From Nemertoderma westbladi (lineage: Eukaryota; Xenacoelomorpha; Nemertodermatida; Nemertodermatidae): a stretch of DNA of 32,770 nucleotides. The notes below the pieces were generated by a model. That model saw only the letters and a list, made by a program, of their open reading frames with translations, was not told the DNA's origin and ran no database searches. Of the stretch, positions 1 to 10,545 are shown piece by piece. Location of the stretch: assembly GCA_032718475.1 (NCBI GenBank), contig JAUCBJ010004662.1, forward strand, positions 1 to 32,770, given 5' to 3'. The position numbers and the translations under genes were made by a program. Position 1 is the stretch's first letter, and the number at the start of each line of letters is the position of its first letter.

Positions 1-2202
1 GCCACCTTGTGGCATCCGGTAGGGATGACCCTCGAGAACGCCACCAAAGAGTGGAATGAAACTCTTAATATCATTGAGATGTATGGCGTTGTTACTTATG
101 ATAACGAAGGTAGCGTTCCAATCGGAGAATTAGGAACTACGCGCATGATACATATACGCGGATTAGCTGGCTCCACTCACGTGTTTACGCGAGCGTGTTC
201 CGACGTGATCGATTATTCCTTCGAAACTCTCACCGAAACGCAGAAGAATCTCCGACATGGACAATTCGAACTCGCGCAGCGTTACGTCATCGACACCGAA
301 CGCAAACCGGCCATGGGTATCGATGGATCGATGTTACCCCAACCCGTTCTCGAGATGTTATTCAACGAAAGAATCGTTAAAATCGGCTCAGCTGTTTACG
401 GAGATCTCCAAAACGACTTTCGGAATATGGAGAATATCCCCTATCCTTTCGTGGATACTCAGCTGATAGCGCCTTGGGCCGAAGGCCGAGGTTTCTTTCG
501 CACCATGTATGCTAATGTGTCTAGCAACATTACAAAGGTGCAACGAACTTCCATCGGACATCTTGCCTTTCAGGAATACGGGTGGAATTTCAAGGTCGGA
601 AATCCCATCAACTATCAACAAGTATACGGAGACCATTATTCTCGATTATACTTTGACGGACCATTAACCGCACCTGGCGCCGTGTATAGCTTCATGAGTG
701 TTCCACTCCGACCCTCCTTAGCTATCTACACGATCTTCGAAAACACCGCACTTTCCGGTTGGCTAGCCGATGTGTGCAGTCGTACTATACGCGCCCATCC
801 ATTAATCCTTGGGACCAAACTCGCTAAGCTAGATGAACATAATAAATTCATCCGCTTTGAATGTTTCCGACGGTTTTTAACCCCGTTTCGCAACGTGGAT
901 AGCCAATTCAAAGACCGCGCTTTGACCAAGCTCAGCTTAAGAGACTCAGCTGCGGAGAAGTTGGATAGCGCTGGATTCGCTATTTTCCGAGACATTTGTG
1001 TGATAAACCTGCACTCCTCGGTTATCCAAAGACCTCGGATCCCCACCGGTTATTCTGTCGTGGAAATTCAGACGGTAGGTCCACTTGAGGAGACGGCCAT
1101 ACCTACCTCAACTATACAAGGGGAAGACGAACCCATATGTTTAGAATCGGAAGAGATTCAGCCCCCCACGGCTCGGAGTAGTGATAGTGACTATATATTG
1201 GAATGGTATCAAGGTCCACAGTGTCTTACTGCGTATGATTATCGCCATGCCAATTATGTTTCTCGACAACGTTGTCGGCTGTGCGCATCGAGAGACCATA
1301 TTACGTCTATGGACACCAACGATCTTTGTTCCTATTTCCACGAGCAACCGTCGATGGAAATCTATTGTGCATATTGTCGGCTTAATAATTTGCACATTTT
1401 TGCCGTCTGCCCCCAATTTATGACTCAATGCCATCATTGTCAATTAAAAGGACACGCCAGCTTTGATTGTCCCTTTAACCATGATTTAGAGAGCGTAGAT
1501 GAAATGATTGTACTACGTTATATCAGAGCTTGGGAAGCGAACGCTGATTTACATTGTGACTCACGCCATCGCTATTATCCCGGACGCGCCTATGAAGGAG
1601 TTTATGCGTTCCATCCATATTTGTTTGCCTCCGTCGAGCAGAAATCGCGCCTATCAAGTTATGAACTATTGAAGCGCGTTGGAGAATGTATTTCAACCAA
1701 ATATGTGCGTAAATTTCTCAGGAGCATTAATCCGAGTGACATCCAGTCTTACAACTTAATAAACTTTATCCGTCAAGACCCTGCCTATGGAGACTTATTC
1801 GTCAACTCACACCCTGAGTTACAAGAGGTATATCGACGGCCTTACGAGTATCGAGCCCGCGAACGCGAGTTAGAAAGAACCATTAAACCAAGGAAGTTTC
1901 TAACTGCCTATGGTCCACCCACGGCCCTCGTTCAGACCACTCGTAAAGGACCCGTAAGAGCGGCTGTCTTGAAACGAGCTCTCAAAGCCGTTAGACCCCT
2001 CTCCCCGGACGTTGATGTCAATCAACCCGGTACTTCGACCGGCGGATATACCGATCGCAATCCCATACCTTCTGATGCAATCATATTGCACCCTTCACCC
2101 AGGAGTTATAGCCCTCCTAGTAAAGTGGCTCGCCCCAAAGAGAAAAGGACTCTTGCTAGCTTCAAAAAACTGCGTAAACGCCGTCCGCGCAAGAAAGACT
2201 AA
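1..2202 (+). CDS. Zinc-knuckle protein of an LTR-like element (5' end outside window)
   Basis: The frame is open from the window edge to TAA at 2200-2202, at least 733 codons, so the true start may lie upstream; the first in-window ATG is at 25. Counting from the TTG at position 7, residues 423-431 begin a degenerate zinc finger (C423, C426, H431). Residues 454-468 form C-x2-C-x5-H-x4-C, and 475-488 form a perfect CCHC knuckle (C-x2-C-x4-H-x4-C). The roughly 400 residues before them have no motif I recognise. The last ~110 residues are rich in Pro, Ser, Arg and Lys and end in a strongly basic tail. Knuckles plus a basic tail suggest a nucleic-acid-binding, Gag-like protein; this is inference. 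The ORF lies 78 bp before a putative LTR, a position normally held by pol or env. GC content is higher than in the surrounding DNA. A C-terminal remnant of a relative lies inverted at 31687-31902. The family is not recognised, but that it is coding is fairly sure. Confidence 0.8.
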   Translation, partial: ATLWHPVGMTLENATKEWNETLNIIEMYGVVTYDNEGSVPIGELGTTRMIHIRGLAGSTHVFTRACSDVIDYSFETLTETQKNLRHGQFELAQRYVIDTERKPAMGIDGSMLPQPVLEMLFNERIVKIGSAVYGDLQNDFRNMENIPYPFVDTQLIAPWAEGRGFFRTMYANVSSNITKVQRTSIGHLAFQEYGWNFKVGNPINYQQVYGDHYSRLYFDGPLTAPGAVYSFMSVPLRPSLAIYTIFENTALSGWLADVCSRTIRAHPLILGTKLAKLDEHNKFIRFECFRRFLTPFRNVDSQFKDRALTKLSLRDSAAEKLDSAGFAIFRDICVINLHSSVIQRPRIPTGYSVVEIQTVGPLEETAIPTSTIQGEDEPICLESEEIQPPTARSSDSDYILEWYQGPQCLTAYDYRHANYVSRQRCRLCASRDHITSMDTNDLCSYFHEQPSMEIYCAYCRLNNLHIFAVCPQFMTQCHHCQLKGHASFDCPFNHDLESVDEMIVLRYIRAWEANADLHCDSRHRYYPGRAYEGVYAFHPYLFASVEQKSRLSSYELLKRVGECISTKYVRKFLRSINPSDIQSYNLINFIRQDPAYGDLFVNSHPELQEVYRRPYEYRARERELERTIKPRKFLTAYGPPTALVQTTRKGPVRAAVLKRALKAVRPLSPDVDVNQPGTSTGGYTDRNPIPSDAIILHPSPRSYSPPSKVARPKEKRTLASFKKLRKRRPRKKD

Positions 2203-2412
2203 CTGTTTAGAGTATTTTTGTATTTTAGAAACTGTGATTTTGTATATTTTATAGACTTAAATCCCATTTTCTGGGAGCGGTGTAAAAGCTTTTGTGGGAT
2301 AACTGATACGTTTGCCTTTGCTGGCCAGTTCCCCCCCAGGCGCTGGAATACTCTAAAAAAGGTTTTCTAACTGTATATATATTCCCCTCGCCCGCAAGGT
2401 ACCTTTACAGGG

Positions 2413-2463
2413 GTTTTAACGGACATAAAAGTAATTCTGCTATATACGTGTTTTAGTGGACAT
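2413..2463 (+). promoter_or_regulatory. Tandem conserved motif in LTR U3 (GTTTTAgNGGACAT x2)
   Basis: GTTTTAACGGACAT (2413-2426) and GTGTTTTAGTGGACAT (2448-2463) repeat with a spacing of 37 bases. The inverted relative carries the same pair at 31449-31464 and 31487-31502 with a spacing of 38, while the sequence between the motifs has diverged. Conservation of motif and spacing, just upstream of the CCAAT box, suggests a transcription-factor site. The factor is unknown. Confidence 0.45.
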
Positions 2464-2596
2464 GGTAAGACAAAAAACTTGTAATGCACCAACCACCTTT
2501 CACAGCTTAGCCGTGATGATTCATATTACGACATCTAGCAGCTGGTTGCTGACATGGAAACAGCCATTGGCCGCGTGGTTCTTTGTTTGGCTTGGG

Positions 2597-2670
2597 CCAA
2601 TCAGGGCGGTTTTTCCTGTCGACGTGTAGCTTTTCTGCCGATCATAAGGAGAGTGTTCAGTCTTACTGTT
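2597..2670 (+). promoter_or_regulatory. Probable LTR core promoter (CCAAT box)
   Basis: A GGGCCAATCAGGG block at about 2594-2606 is followed about 50 bases later by CATAAGGAGAGTGTTCAG, which aligns with the TATA/initiator area of the inverted relative. That relative has CCAAT followed by TATATA about 30 bases downstream on the minus strand. This copy has no clear TATA, only CATAAG. Confidence 0.4.
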
Positions 2671-3533
2671 TTTTCTTGATACTTTGTTGTTATTGCTGTC
2701 TAAGCCAGAAACACCGGCATTTTTGGATAGATACTGCTGTACCGTAAACTGCTTGAATTATCGAAAGTATAAACTGTTACCTCATTAACTAACTGACTTA
2801 AATCACTCATCTCACCTTGATACTTTTAATTGCATTAATCATATTGTTTGTACTGTTATTTTACCGTCAGTTATTAATTGTAAATATTTGTTGATGGAAA
2901 TATTGCTATTTGGATAATACGGATAAATCACCCAATTCCCAATTTTCTTGATAACACTACAGGTTAGAGAGACCGGCTATATATGACAATTGCGATTTAT
3001 ATTAATGTGGTGTGTATTGAATCCAATGTTATTTAGCAGACCCTACGTGAGTCAATTACTGCTCTCTTTATGTGTGATCAAATATACTGACTGTCGGCAG
3101 AATAGTGTGTATGATTGTGATTGGTAACAAAGTATTTCCTAAAGAATACGCTTTATACTTTAATCATAAGCAGTATCGTTGCGTTTAGTATAAGTCTTAG
3201 TTCTGTTTAAATAGATAAAGCGCCACGTCCTAAAGGAACTGTTAATATTTCCCGAAAGCCAATAATATCTGTCAGAGATTAATTATTAACGATCTATCGA
3301 ATAATACATTAGGTATACACTGCAACCTTACACTGTAATAATACAATTCAAGCATCCGAATTCAGTCTCCCGGGTGTAGATCCATCGGGTGAATGATCGC
3401 GCATGGGCTGACTTCGGCTAATGTTTTGCGTATTAGCATAAAATATTGTCGTATGCTAAAGTGGTTTTAATTAACTAGAAGACATATAAATTTTGGCGGG
3501 TTAAACTGCTAAAGGTCTTCAAAAGCGCGAACA

Positions 3534-4334
3534 GCGGTTTACTATTTTACAAATGATAATTACTCTAAAATCTTTTGAATCGAACTAATTAACGATTTTA
3601 CTAATTAGTAAAGTTCCCCAAATTAATTAATAATTTATCCAATCCGGCTGCAATTAATTAAACAGCTGAGTCGTCAGCCTGGTTTGATGAACTTGATGAA
3701 ATCATAAAGTCAGTAGTTGCTGTATGCCATTACTGACTAAAACTATATACCAAACACCTCTGCCGCTGCCGGTAGCTATCTCCACAGTCTGTAGTGAGCA
3801 CCGGTGCAGGTATGGTAGGCCTACATGTATGGCATATATAGTGGAGGTTCTTTTGGCAGATAGGCCTAGTCAAAACGTTACATCAGATGCCGTATTTTAG
3901 TCAAAACGTACCCTATCTTCATATAGTTGAGTATTGTCAATACAGGAATATCCAAGTACTCCTGTACTTAGTATACCCATCTGCCCATGTACAGTAACTG
4001 GCTGACAGTTACCTTTAGTTTGTAGGCTATAGATGATTGACGTTTCTAGCAATGTTCTTAACGTTGGGATTTTACTGGAAGTTATTAATACCATAGTTTA
4101 CCCCAAAAAAACTAAAATTACCCAAATCGCACCAAATCAAAATAAATCTTATAACAGCAACACGGGCTATCTGACGATATGGATTAGATCAATGTAGCGG
4201 ATAGTGACCATTGAAGGGCTTCTTATGCATGCAAAGGAAAATATGATCAGACCCAAATCACACAGTCAGACCTGATCTTTTGCTGATCAAATACCGGTAG
4301 GTGACTTTGCTGATATGCAGTAACATTTTACGGT
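3534..4334. other. Intergenic, no feature seen
   Basis: AT-rich single-copy-looking DNA with no convincing ORF, RNA gene or repeat structure. It begins where similarity between the two LTR copies stops, so it is probably host DNA flanking the left element. Confidence 0.4.
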
Positions 4335-4610
4335 ACAATTTGATGCGAAAATGTTTTGGCCAGTACTCTGAACCTTCCATTGGGGTCCCAGGTCACACGC
4401 CTACCGTGGTCACTGTATCTGGCACCTGATTGGCTATAATATTCAAACGCTGAAAACTTACCTAGGCCTTGACAATTAGTGATAAGATTTTATGCGAATA
4501 TGTTTTGGATGGTGTTCTGAATCTCGCGTTGAGGTCCCAAGTCACCCCCATACCGTGGTCATCAGATACGGCGCCTGATTGGCTAATTCTTTGAACGACG
4601 ATAACTCGAG
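4335..4610. repeat. Diverged tandem duplication, 149-bp period
   Basis: A block starting near ATGCGAAAATGTTTTGG (4343) recurs near ATGCGAATATGTTTTGG (4492). Both copies continue with a CCCAGGTCAC / CCCAAGTCAC block, a TACCGTGGTCA block and a CCTGATTGGCTA block in the same order. Divergence suggests an old duplication. Confidence 0.6.
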
Positions 4611-4700
4611 TTTGCTTCACTTTGGGATGAAGTTTGAAGGCTAGGAATATTCTCTGGATGATGCCCCAACTCACTGATGATGTTTCATAGCTGTGACGAT

Positions 4701-5200
4701 GAGTTTAACTGGTGCATCGACTCTGCATACGAATTATCGAGCATGGCAATGAGTTTAACCACTGCGTCAACTCAGCGTGCGAATTATCCTCCGTGTCAAT
4801 GAGTTTAACCGCTGCATCGACGCCGCGTACGAATTATCCTCCGTGGAAATGAGTTTAACCGCTGCGTCGATGCCGTGTACGAATTATCCTCCGTGTAAAT
4901 GAGTTTAACCCCTGCGTCGACGCCGCGTACGAATTATCCTCCGTGAAAATGAGTTTAACCACTGCGACGACACCGCGTACAAACTATCCTCCGCGACAAT
5001 GAGTTTAACCGCTGCGACGACGCCGCGTTTGAATTATTGATCGTGGCAATGAGTTTAACCACTGCGACGACGCCGCATACGAATTATTGATCGTGGAAAT
5101 GAGTTTAACCGCTGCGACGACGCCGCGTACGAATTATTGATCGTGGAAATGAGTTTAACCACTGCATCGACTACACGACACGTACAAATTATTGACTGCG
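4701..5200. repeat. Minisatellite, 50-bp unit, about 10 copies
   Basis: GAGTTTAACY recurs at 4701, 4751, 4801, 4851, 4901, 4951, 5001, 5051, 5101 and 5151, exactly 50 bases apart. Each unit also carries a GCGTCGACGCCGCGTACGAATTAT-like GC-rich centre with substitutions. The period is not a multiple of three and there is no ORF through it. It is richer in CpG than its surroundings. Confidence 0.9.
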
Positions 5201-5593
5201 CCTACGAATTTTATTGCTGGGACAACTTTACGAATGAAATATTATCCTCGGCCACTAATGCAATAAATTAATATATAGTAATAATTTTTGCAATTTACGT
5301 AATTTACGTTTTGTAATTTTCAACAAATTTAAATTAAATTTATAGTACTGTAATGTTTTTGTTTTGTAATAATTTATTGTAATAAATGCCAATTAATCTC
5401 AATTTACTTCTTAGTTCAACCTCTTACCTAGATATAACTACTAAAGTTAAATAAGAAACACAATTATGTGCTTATCAACCCCGCGGGATATATGTATTGG
5501 TTTTTTTTATTGGTATTATTGGTATTGTTTACACAAATATTTTTTGGTAATTTTTTATTACCGGTATATATATAATTGTTCATTTAATTTTGT
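5201..5593. other. AT-rich DNA, no gene seen
   Basis: Low-complexity A/T-rich sequence between the 50-bp minisatellite and the TIR element. No ORF or other feature can be supported. Confidence 0.4.
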
Positions 5594-6114
5594 GTGTAAA
5601 CGCTACGCCGACAACCACTGCTAACAATGGGAAGTATGAAAATGTATCCTGAGTTCGCGACTCTTGTTTATTGTTTTGGTTAGAATAACCTTCCACTGTA
5701 ACCCGATCCGATTAATTTGTTTTAACAATGGTTGTCGGCGTTGGTTGTCGGTTGTCGGCATTTTTACACCCTTTAATTTTGCAGTTGTATATTAACAATG
5801 GTTGTCGGCGTTGGTTGTCAATTGTCGGCGTTTTTACACCCTTTAATTTTGCAGTTGTGTATATTACAACAGGGCGATATCCATTCATTTTAATTTTTTT
5901 GTTATAAAACAGTTTTAATTAATGCAAAGTAGCAAATGCCACGCTGTTATCCAACAACCACAGCTGAATTTGAAACTGAAACCTGTGCTAATGACTCTCG
6001 TTTATTGTTTTGGTTAAAATGACCTTCCGCTGTAACCTGTTCATTTACACTCATTTATAATTACCATTAATTAGTGCTAATAATGGTTGTTGGTTTTCAG
6101 CCTAGCGTTTACAC
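5594..6114. mobile_element. Candidate MITE-like element with terminal inverted repeats
   Basis: The left end GTGTAAACGCTACGCCGACA is matched in reverse complement by the right end around 6085-6114 (TAGCGTTTACAC), with ACAACCA / TGGTTGT continuing the pairing. The interior has no ORF. It contains a 70-bp tandem repeat (starts at 5724 and 5794) and a diverged repeat of a TTTATTGTTTTGGTTA block (near 5667 and 6002). Target-site duplications are not clear, so the exact ends are uncertain. Confidence 0.5.
5724..5863. repeat. 70-bp tandem repeat, 2 copies
   Basis: AACAATGGTTGTCGGCGTTG starts at 5724 and again at 5794. Both copies run through GTTGTCGGC-like repeats and TTTTTACACCCTTTAATTTT to GCAGTTGT. 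Identity is high, with only a few substitutions. Confidence 0.8.
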
Positions 6115-6392
6115 CTTTGTAACGCCCGCATTTGTATTTAAGTAATAGCGATTTCTTGCACGACGCCACTCATTATTTTGTAATTCCAAACAATTTTGTA
6201 TAAAATATCATATACATATACATATTATATATATATATTAGCAGGGTTGGCCTAACGAAACGAAACGAAAGAAATTTCAATTTCGTTTCATGTATATAGT
6301 AATTTACTATCAGTACCGGTATTGCCTTACAGTATTATTGTGGAATGGGCAGCCGGGCACTAAGCTATTGCATTACAATAGTACCGGTACCA

Positions 6393-6410
6393 CCCCCCCC
6401 CCCCCCCCCC
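6393..6410. repeat. Poly-C tract, 18 bases
   Basis: Uninterrupted run of C. Similar runs occur at 6663-6685 (23), 6796-6807 (12), 10372-10393 (22), 10524-10545 (22), 17986-18002 (17), 20370-20384 (15), and as G at 14310-14326 (17). Confidence 0.9.
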
Positions 6411-6807
6411 ATTGTGATGCAAGGCTGCTTGAGAGGTTGTGCGTAACTAGAATTGAAATCCGGAAATTATTTGACAGTTAGTCCTGTATATAGTTTGCTA
6501 AGTTCATTTCACTGGGCCGTGTTATGTTGTAACTGTTGTGTTGGTATAATGACTTTGTAACAAAAATTAATGTTTATAAATGATCGCAAAAACCAACTAT
6601 GTGTTTATTGGATTTGAAAAATTAATTTAATTTAAAACATTAAGGAAAAGGCTACCCTTCCACCCCCCCCCCCCCCCCCCCCCCCTTGCCACAGCTGTAG
6701 TATTGGGTTATCCCGACCGTTCCACCCCCAACCCCAGCCCAGCTATGGTTAAGGGTCACCACCGACCCTTCCAGCCCCAACCAGCCCCCCCTACACCCCC
6801 CCCCCCC
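6411..6807. other. Non-coding, C-rich tracts, repeat flank
   Basis: No gene is seen. The section from about 6700 (GGTTATCCCGACCGTTCCA, then C-rich pyrimidine blocks ending in poly-C) is related to 17933-18002, which has GGTTACCCCGACCCTTCCA followed by poly-C. It therefore belongs to a dispersed repeat bordering the foldback element. Confidence 0.45.
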
Positions 6808-7993
6808 ACAGTGGGGCTGAACCAACTTTTTATAAAAGAAAAATGCCCGGCCAAATTGATTTCATTTCTTGGGGCACTTCAACGCCCTGATTCCAAAAAT
6901 AATATTTTCAAAATCTTTTGCCGGTGTCTTTTTCTTAAAATTACTAAATAAATTAGTAATGCTATTTATAATAATGCTATATATATTATAAAAAAAATGC
7001 CTTTTAAAATGACTTTTAATCAACCTGGTTCCGAATCTGTTAATTTTATAATATTTCGTCAGTGTCTTTTAGAGTAATAATATTCTAAAATAATATTAAA
7101 TTTATTAATATTATATAGCAGAACTGCCTAATACTCAATTGTAGTGAATATCAAATTCTCTTACTCCTATTGCACTGATATTAGTATCATTCGAACCGCA
7201 ATGGTCAATTTAGTGGGTGTTGACATCATTCTCGAGATATCGGTCAAATTGTGAGCACTGGCTTAATCTAAATTACACTAGGTAAGCTAGTTACGGTAAT
7301 GCAATATATCACCATATCACTAAAAATCAGACTTCGACATAAATAACAGACTTAGGGAATATGCTTATTTGAACCGCAATGGTCGAATTAGTAGTTGTAG
7401 ACTCCATCAAAACAATAGTAGTATAAAAAAATTGATATTTTTTGTGATATTGTGATATATTGATAATGAATTGCTGAAGTTATGTGCTCATTTATGTGAA
7501 TCGCGCTCACATTTTGACCGATATCTCGAGAAGCAATAACTCGACCATTGTTTTGATGGTGTCTACCCCCACTAAATCGACCATTGCGGTTTGAATGATA
7601 CTAATATCAATGCAATAGCAGTACGGTAAGTTGACTTCACTACAATTGATTATATTAGCCAGTTTGCTAATATAATATTAATATTATTTAATATTTAATT
7701 TATTTAATTACTCTAAAAGACACCGACGAAATATTATAAAATTAACAGATTCAAAATCAGGTTGATTGAAATTCTCGATAAATGCTATAATTTGGTCTGG
7801 GCATTTTTTATAATATATATAGCATTATTATAAATAGTATTACTAATTTATTTAGTAATTTTAAGAAAAAGACACGAGCAAAAGATTTTAAAAATATCAG
7901 GGTCGGAACCAGGGTGTTGAAGTATACCAAAAAATGAAATCAGTTAGTTTGGGCATTTTTATTTTATAAAACGTTGGTTCAGCCCCACCGTGC
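6808..7993. mobile_element. Long foldback element (inverted repeat arms of about 450-480 bp)
   Basis: The left arm, about 6808-7258, is the reverse complement, with divergence, of the right arm at about 7511-7993. Matching landmarks are GTGGGGCTGAACCAAC with GTTGGTTCAGCCCCAC, the GGTGTCTTTTTCTTAAAATTA block, ATTATAAATAGYATTAC, TTATAATATTTCGTC, and CTCGAGATATCGGTCAAA. A loop of about 250 bp separates the arms. No ORF is present, so it is probably a non-autonomous foldback-type DNA transposon. The right arm is copied again at 8574-9006 by the tandem duplication. Confidence 0.7.
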
Positions 7994-9586
7994 CACCCTC
8001 CACCCCATTTTTGTGCAAGGAAACAACACTTATAATGCTCTCTGACATGTCTGGTGTGTTCCAAAAGTCACTGGGATTGAACAATTGTAATTGGAATACA
8101 TCTTCATGGGGTTTTCTTTGTAATTAAGTAGAGCTTTAAAAGTTCAATATTAAATTTTTTATTAAATAATACTTTTTTGTTTTTTTTGTTAATTTGAGTA
8201 TTCTGTATTTGCTGGTATTGTATTTTTGGTGTTTTATTTTGTTATTAATTTTGGTGTTAATTATTTTTTATTAATCCAGGGAACACTCGTATTAACTCAG
8301 GGTCCTCACACGTTAATTCAGGGCCACCCTTGTTAGCTCAGGGTCCACCCTTGTTAATTCAGAACCATCTCTATTACCTCAAAAAAATCGAATGAATTTT
8401 TTTTATATCATAAGGTTTTCTAAGGTGTTGAATTGATTGAAAATGGTTTTAAATAAGTTGCTTGTATATACAATCCGGATCATGGATCCGGAAGTCAGGT
8501 GAGGACCTTCGAATACGTAAGGGAAAGGCATGGGCAGCCTTGAATAGGCTTTCCAGGATTTGGAAGTCACCGAGTCTACCCCCACTAAATCGACCATTGC
8601 GGTTTGAATGATACTAATATCAATGCAATAGCAGTACGGTAAGTTGACTTCACTACAATTGATTATATTAGCCAGTTTGCTAATATAATATTAATATTAT
8701 TTAATATTTAATTTATTTAATTACTCTAAAAGACACCGACGAAATATTATAAAATTAACAGATTCAAAATCAGGTTGAATGAAATTCTCGATAAATGCTA
8801 TAATTTGGTCTGGGCATTTTTTATAATATATATAGCATTATTATAAATAGTATTACTAATTTATTTAGTAATTTTAAGAAAAAGACACGAGCAAAAGATT
8901 TTAAAAATATCAGGGTCGGAACCAGGGTGTTGAAGTATACCAAAAAATGAAATCAGTTAGTTTGGGCATTTTTATTTTATAAAACGTTGGTTCAGCCCCA
9001 CCGTGCCACCCTCCACCCCATTTTTGTGCAAGGAAACAACACTTATAATGCTCTCTGACATGTCTGGTGTGTTCCAAAAGTCACTGGGATTGAACAATTG
9101 TAATTGGAATACATCTTCATGGGGTTTTCTTTGTAATTAAGTAGAGCTTTAAAAGTTCAATATTAAATTTTTTATTAAATAATACTTTTTTGTTTTTTTT
9201 GTTAATTTGAGTATTCTGTATTTGCTGGTATTGTATTTTTGGTGTTTTATTTTGTTATTAATTTTGGTGTTAATTATTTTTTATTAATCCAGGGAACACT
9301 CGTATTAACTCAGGGTCCTCACACGTTAATTCAGGGCCACCCTTGTTAGCTCAGGGTCCACCCTTGTTAATTCAGAACCATCTCTATTACCTCAAAAAAA
9401 TCGAATGAAATTTTTTTATATCATAAGGTTTTCTAAGGTGTTGAATTGATTGAAAATGGTTTTAAATAAGTTGCTTGTATATACAATCCGGATCATGGAT
9501 CCGGAAGTCAGGTGAGGACCTTCGAATACGTAAGGGAAAGGCATGGGCAGCCTTGAATAGGCTTTCCAGGATTTGGAAGTCACCGA
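7561..9586. repeat. Near-perfect tandem duplication, two 1013-bp units
   Basis: Unit 1 spans 7561-8573 and unit 2 spans 8574-9586. Both begin GTCTACCCCCACTAAATCGA and end GGAAGTCACCGA. I saw only a few single-base differences (for example AATGAATTTT against AATGAAATTT near 8395 and 9408). Each unit holds most of the right foldback arm, an AT-rich middle, a short CAGGGTCC/GTTAATTCAG repeat cluster and the 5' end of a truncated LINE. Only about one base of microhomology is visible at the junction. The near identity implies a recent event. Confidence 0.9.
8462..8573 (+). pseudogene. Duplicated stub of LINE reverse transcriptase
   Basis: About 37 codons identical to the start of the LINE fragment at 9475, cut off at the tandem-duplication junction after the residues IWKSP/R. 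It is a by-product of the 1013-bp duplication and has no function. Confidence 0.75.
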
Positions 9587-10050
9587 GAATTAAGCGGAAA
9601 CTTAAGGTCCGGTTATTTAGAGCAGCAGTAGTTCCAGTACTCCTCTATGGGATTCCATGCTGGGCTCTAACTGCTGAGGACACCAAATCTCTGGATGGCA
9701 CATTCACAAGAATGCTACGCCGGGTTCATTGTGTCAAGTTCAATGCACACATCTCCAACCAGACACTATATAACATTGGAGGTGTCTCATTGGTTCCCCC
9801 AAGCTTGACACTAGAACAAAATCGCCTCCGCTTTGCAGGACATTGCTTTCGCCATGAGGACCAGCCAGTGCATAATCTTGTACTTTGGCAGCCTCATGGA
9901 GTGAATAAGCATGGTGGACAGCCCATGACTTTCTTGAGACGCATCTTAAAGGACACTGGCCTTGAAGATGCGGATGATCTTTCAAATGTCATGGGTGATA
10001 GGGAGTTGTGGCGGTGCAATTTTGTCGATAAGCCGGCACAGCATTCTTAA
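9475..10050 (+). pseudogene. 5'-truncated non-LTR retrotransposon, C-terminus of reverse transcriptase
   Basis: The 191-residue frame ends at TAA 10048-10050. It carries the region after the RT catalytic core that is widespread in invertebrate LINEs: IRKGKAWAALNRLSRIWKS, then VVPVLLYGIPCWALT, SLDGTFTRMLRRV, LRFAGHCFRHEDQPVHNLVL, and a final RELWR. These match the endonuclease/RT polyprotein tail that usually reads LLYGSETWTLT ... TRMLR ... RFAGHCxR. The YxDD core and endonuclease are missing, as expected from 5' truncation during insertion. The frame is uninterrupted, so the insertion is not old. No poly-A tail or target-site duplication is clear. The clade (RTE-like or related) is not certain. 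Confidence 0.85.
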
Positions 10051-10081
10051 AAATGCAGCTGCAATGCAGCATGCCGATCCT

Positions 10082-10360
10082 ACACTGTAAACCCGAAAGA
10101 GACATTTCACCATAAGATAGCTGCGCATCTGTCTGCTATATACTATTTAAAGTAAGATGCACGAAATTTTTATGGTGAAATATGTTTCAGGCATTGTGAA
10201 TAATATAATGTAATATATAAAAGGAATACCACAACATTGTTATGGTGAAATCAAATACAGCGAAATACAGCTGACAGACATACATGGAATATTTGAGGTT
10301 TTTGCCATAAAAAAGTTGTGAAAATAAAATAATACCAATTGTGGTACTCGCATCCATAAA
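10082..10360 (+). mobile_element. Possible MITE-like element, CACTGTAAACCCG terminus
   Basis: Starts ACACTGTAAACCCG and contains several ATGGTGAAA and CACCATAA motifs in both orientations. A diverged relative lies inverted at about 17237-17449, ending CGGGTTTACAGTGT. The far ends are not defined. Confidence 0.35.
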
Positions 10361-10371
10361 GTATTAGACGA

Positions 10372-10545
10372 CCCCCCCCCCCCCCCCCCCCCCTAACTCA
10401 CAAGTATATCCCATTAACCAGCCGCTCATGAATCATATCCCTCCCTCCCATCCCCTCTCTTGTGTCAAATCCCAAACATGACTAACAAGAACCACTAACC
10501 AGATGACGCACAGGCACTCGGATCCCCCCCCCCCCCCCCCCCCCC
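10372..10545. repeat. Two 22-base poly-C tracts
   Basis: C runs at 10372-10393 and 10524-10545 with pyrimidine-rich DNA between them. No gene is seen from 10361 to 10669. Confidence 0.85.

Larger units (their letters stand above)
2281..3533 (+). mobile_element. Putative 3' LTR (1253 bp, TGT...ACA)
   Basis: This segment starts TGTAAAAG right after a purine-rich stretch (gggagcgg) and ends GCGAACA. It aligns in pieces, inverted, with 26639-31608. Shared blocks include the first ~20 bases, the CCAAT region near 2597, 2860-3160, and 3210-3530. The alignment stops abruptly at ACA on both copies, as expected for an LTR end. Upstream similarity continues through the 3' UTR into the ORF, as expected for an internal/LTR border. 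The 5' LTR and any target-site duplication lie outside the window, so LTR status is inferred from the paired ends only. Confidence 0.6.

Noticed and set aside
388-2254. Alternative ORFs on both strands over the zinc-knuckle gene
   Set aside because: Shadows of the long plus-strand frame without motifs of their own.
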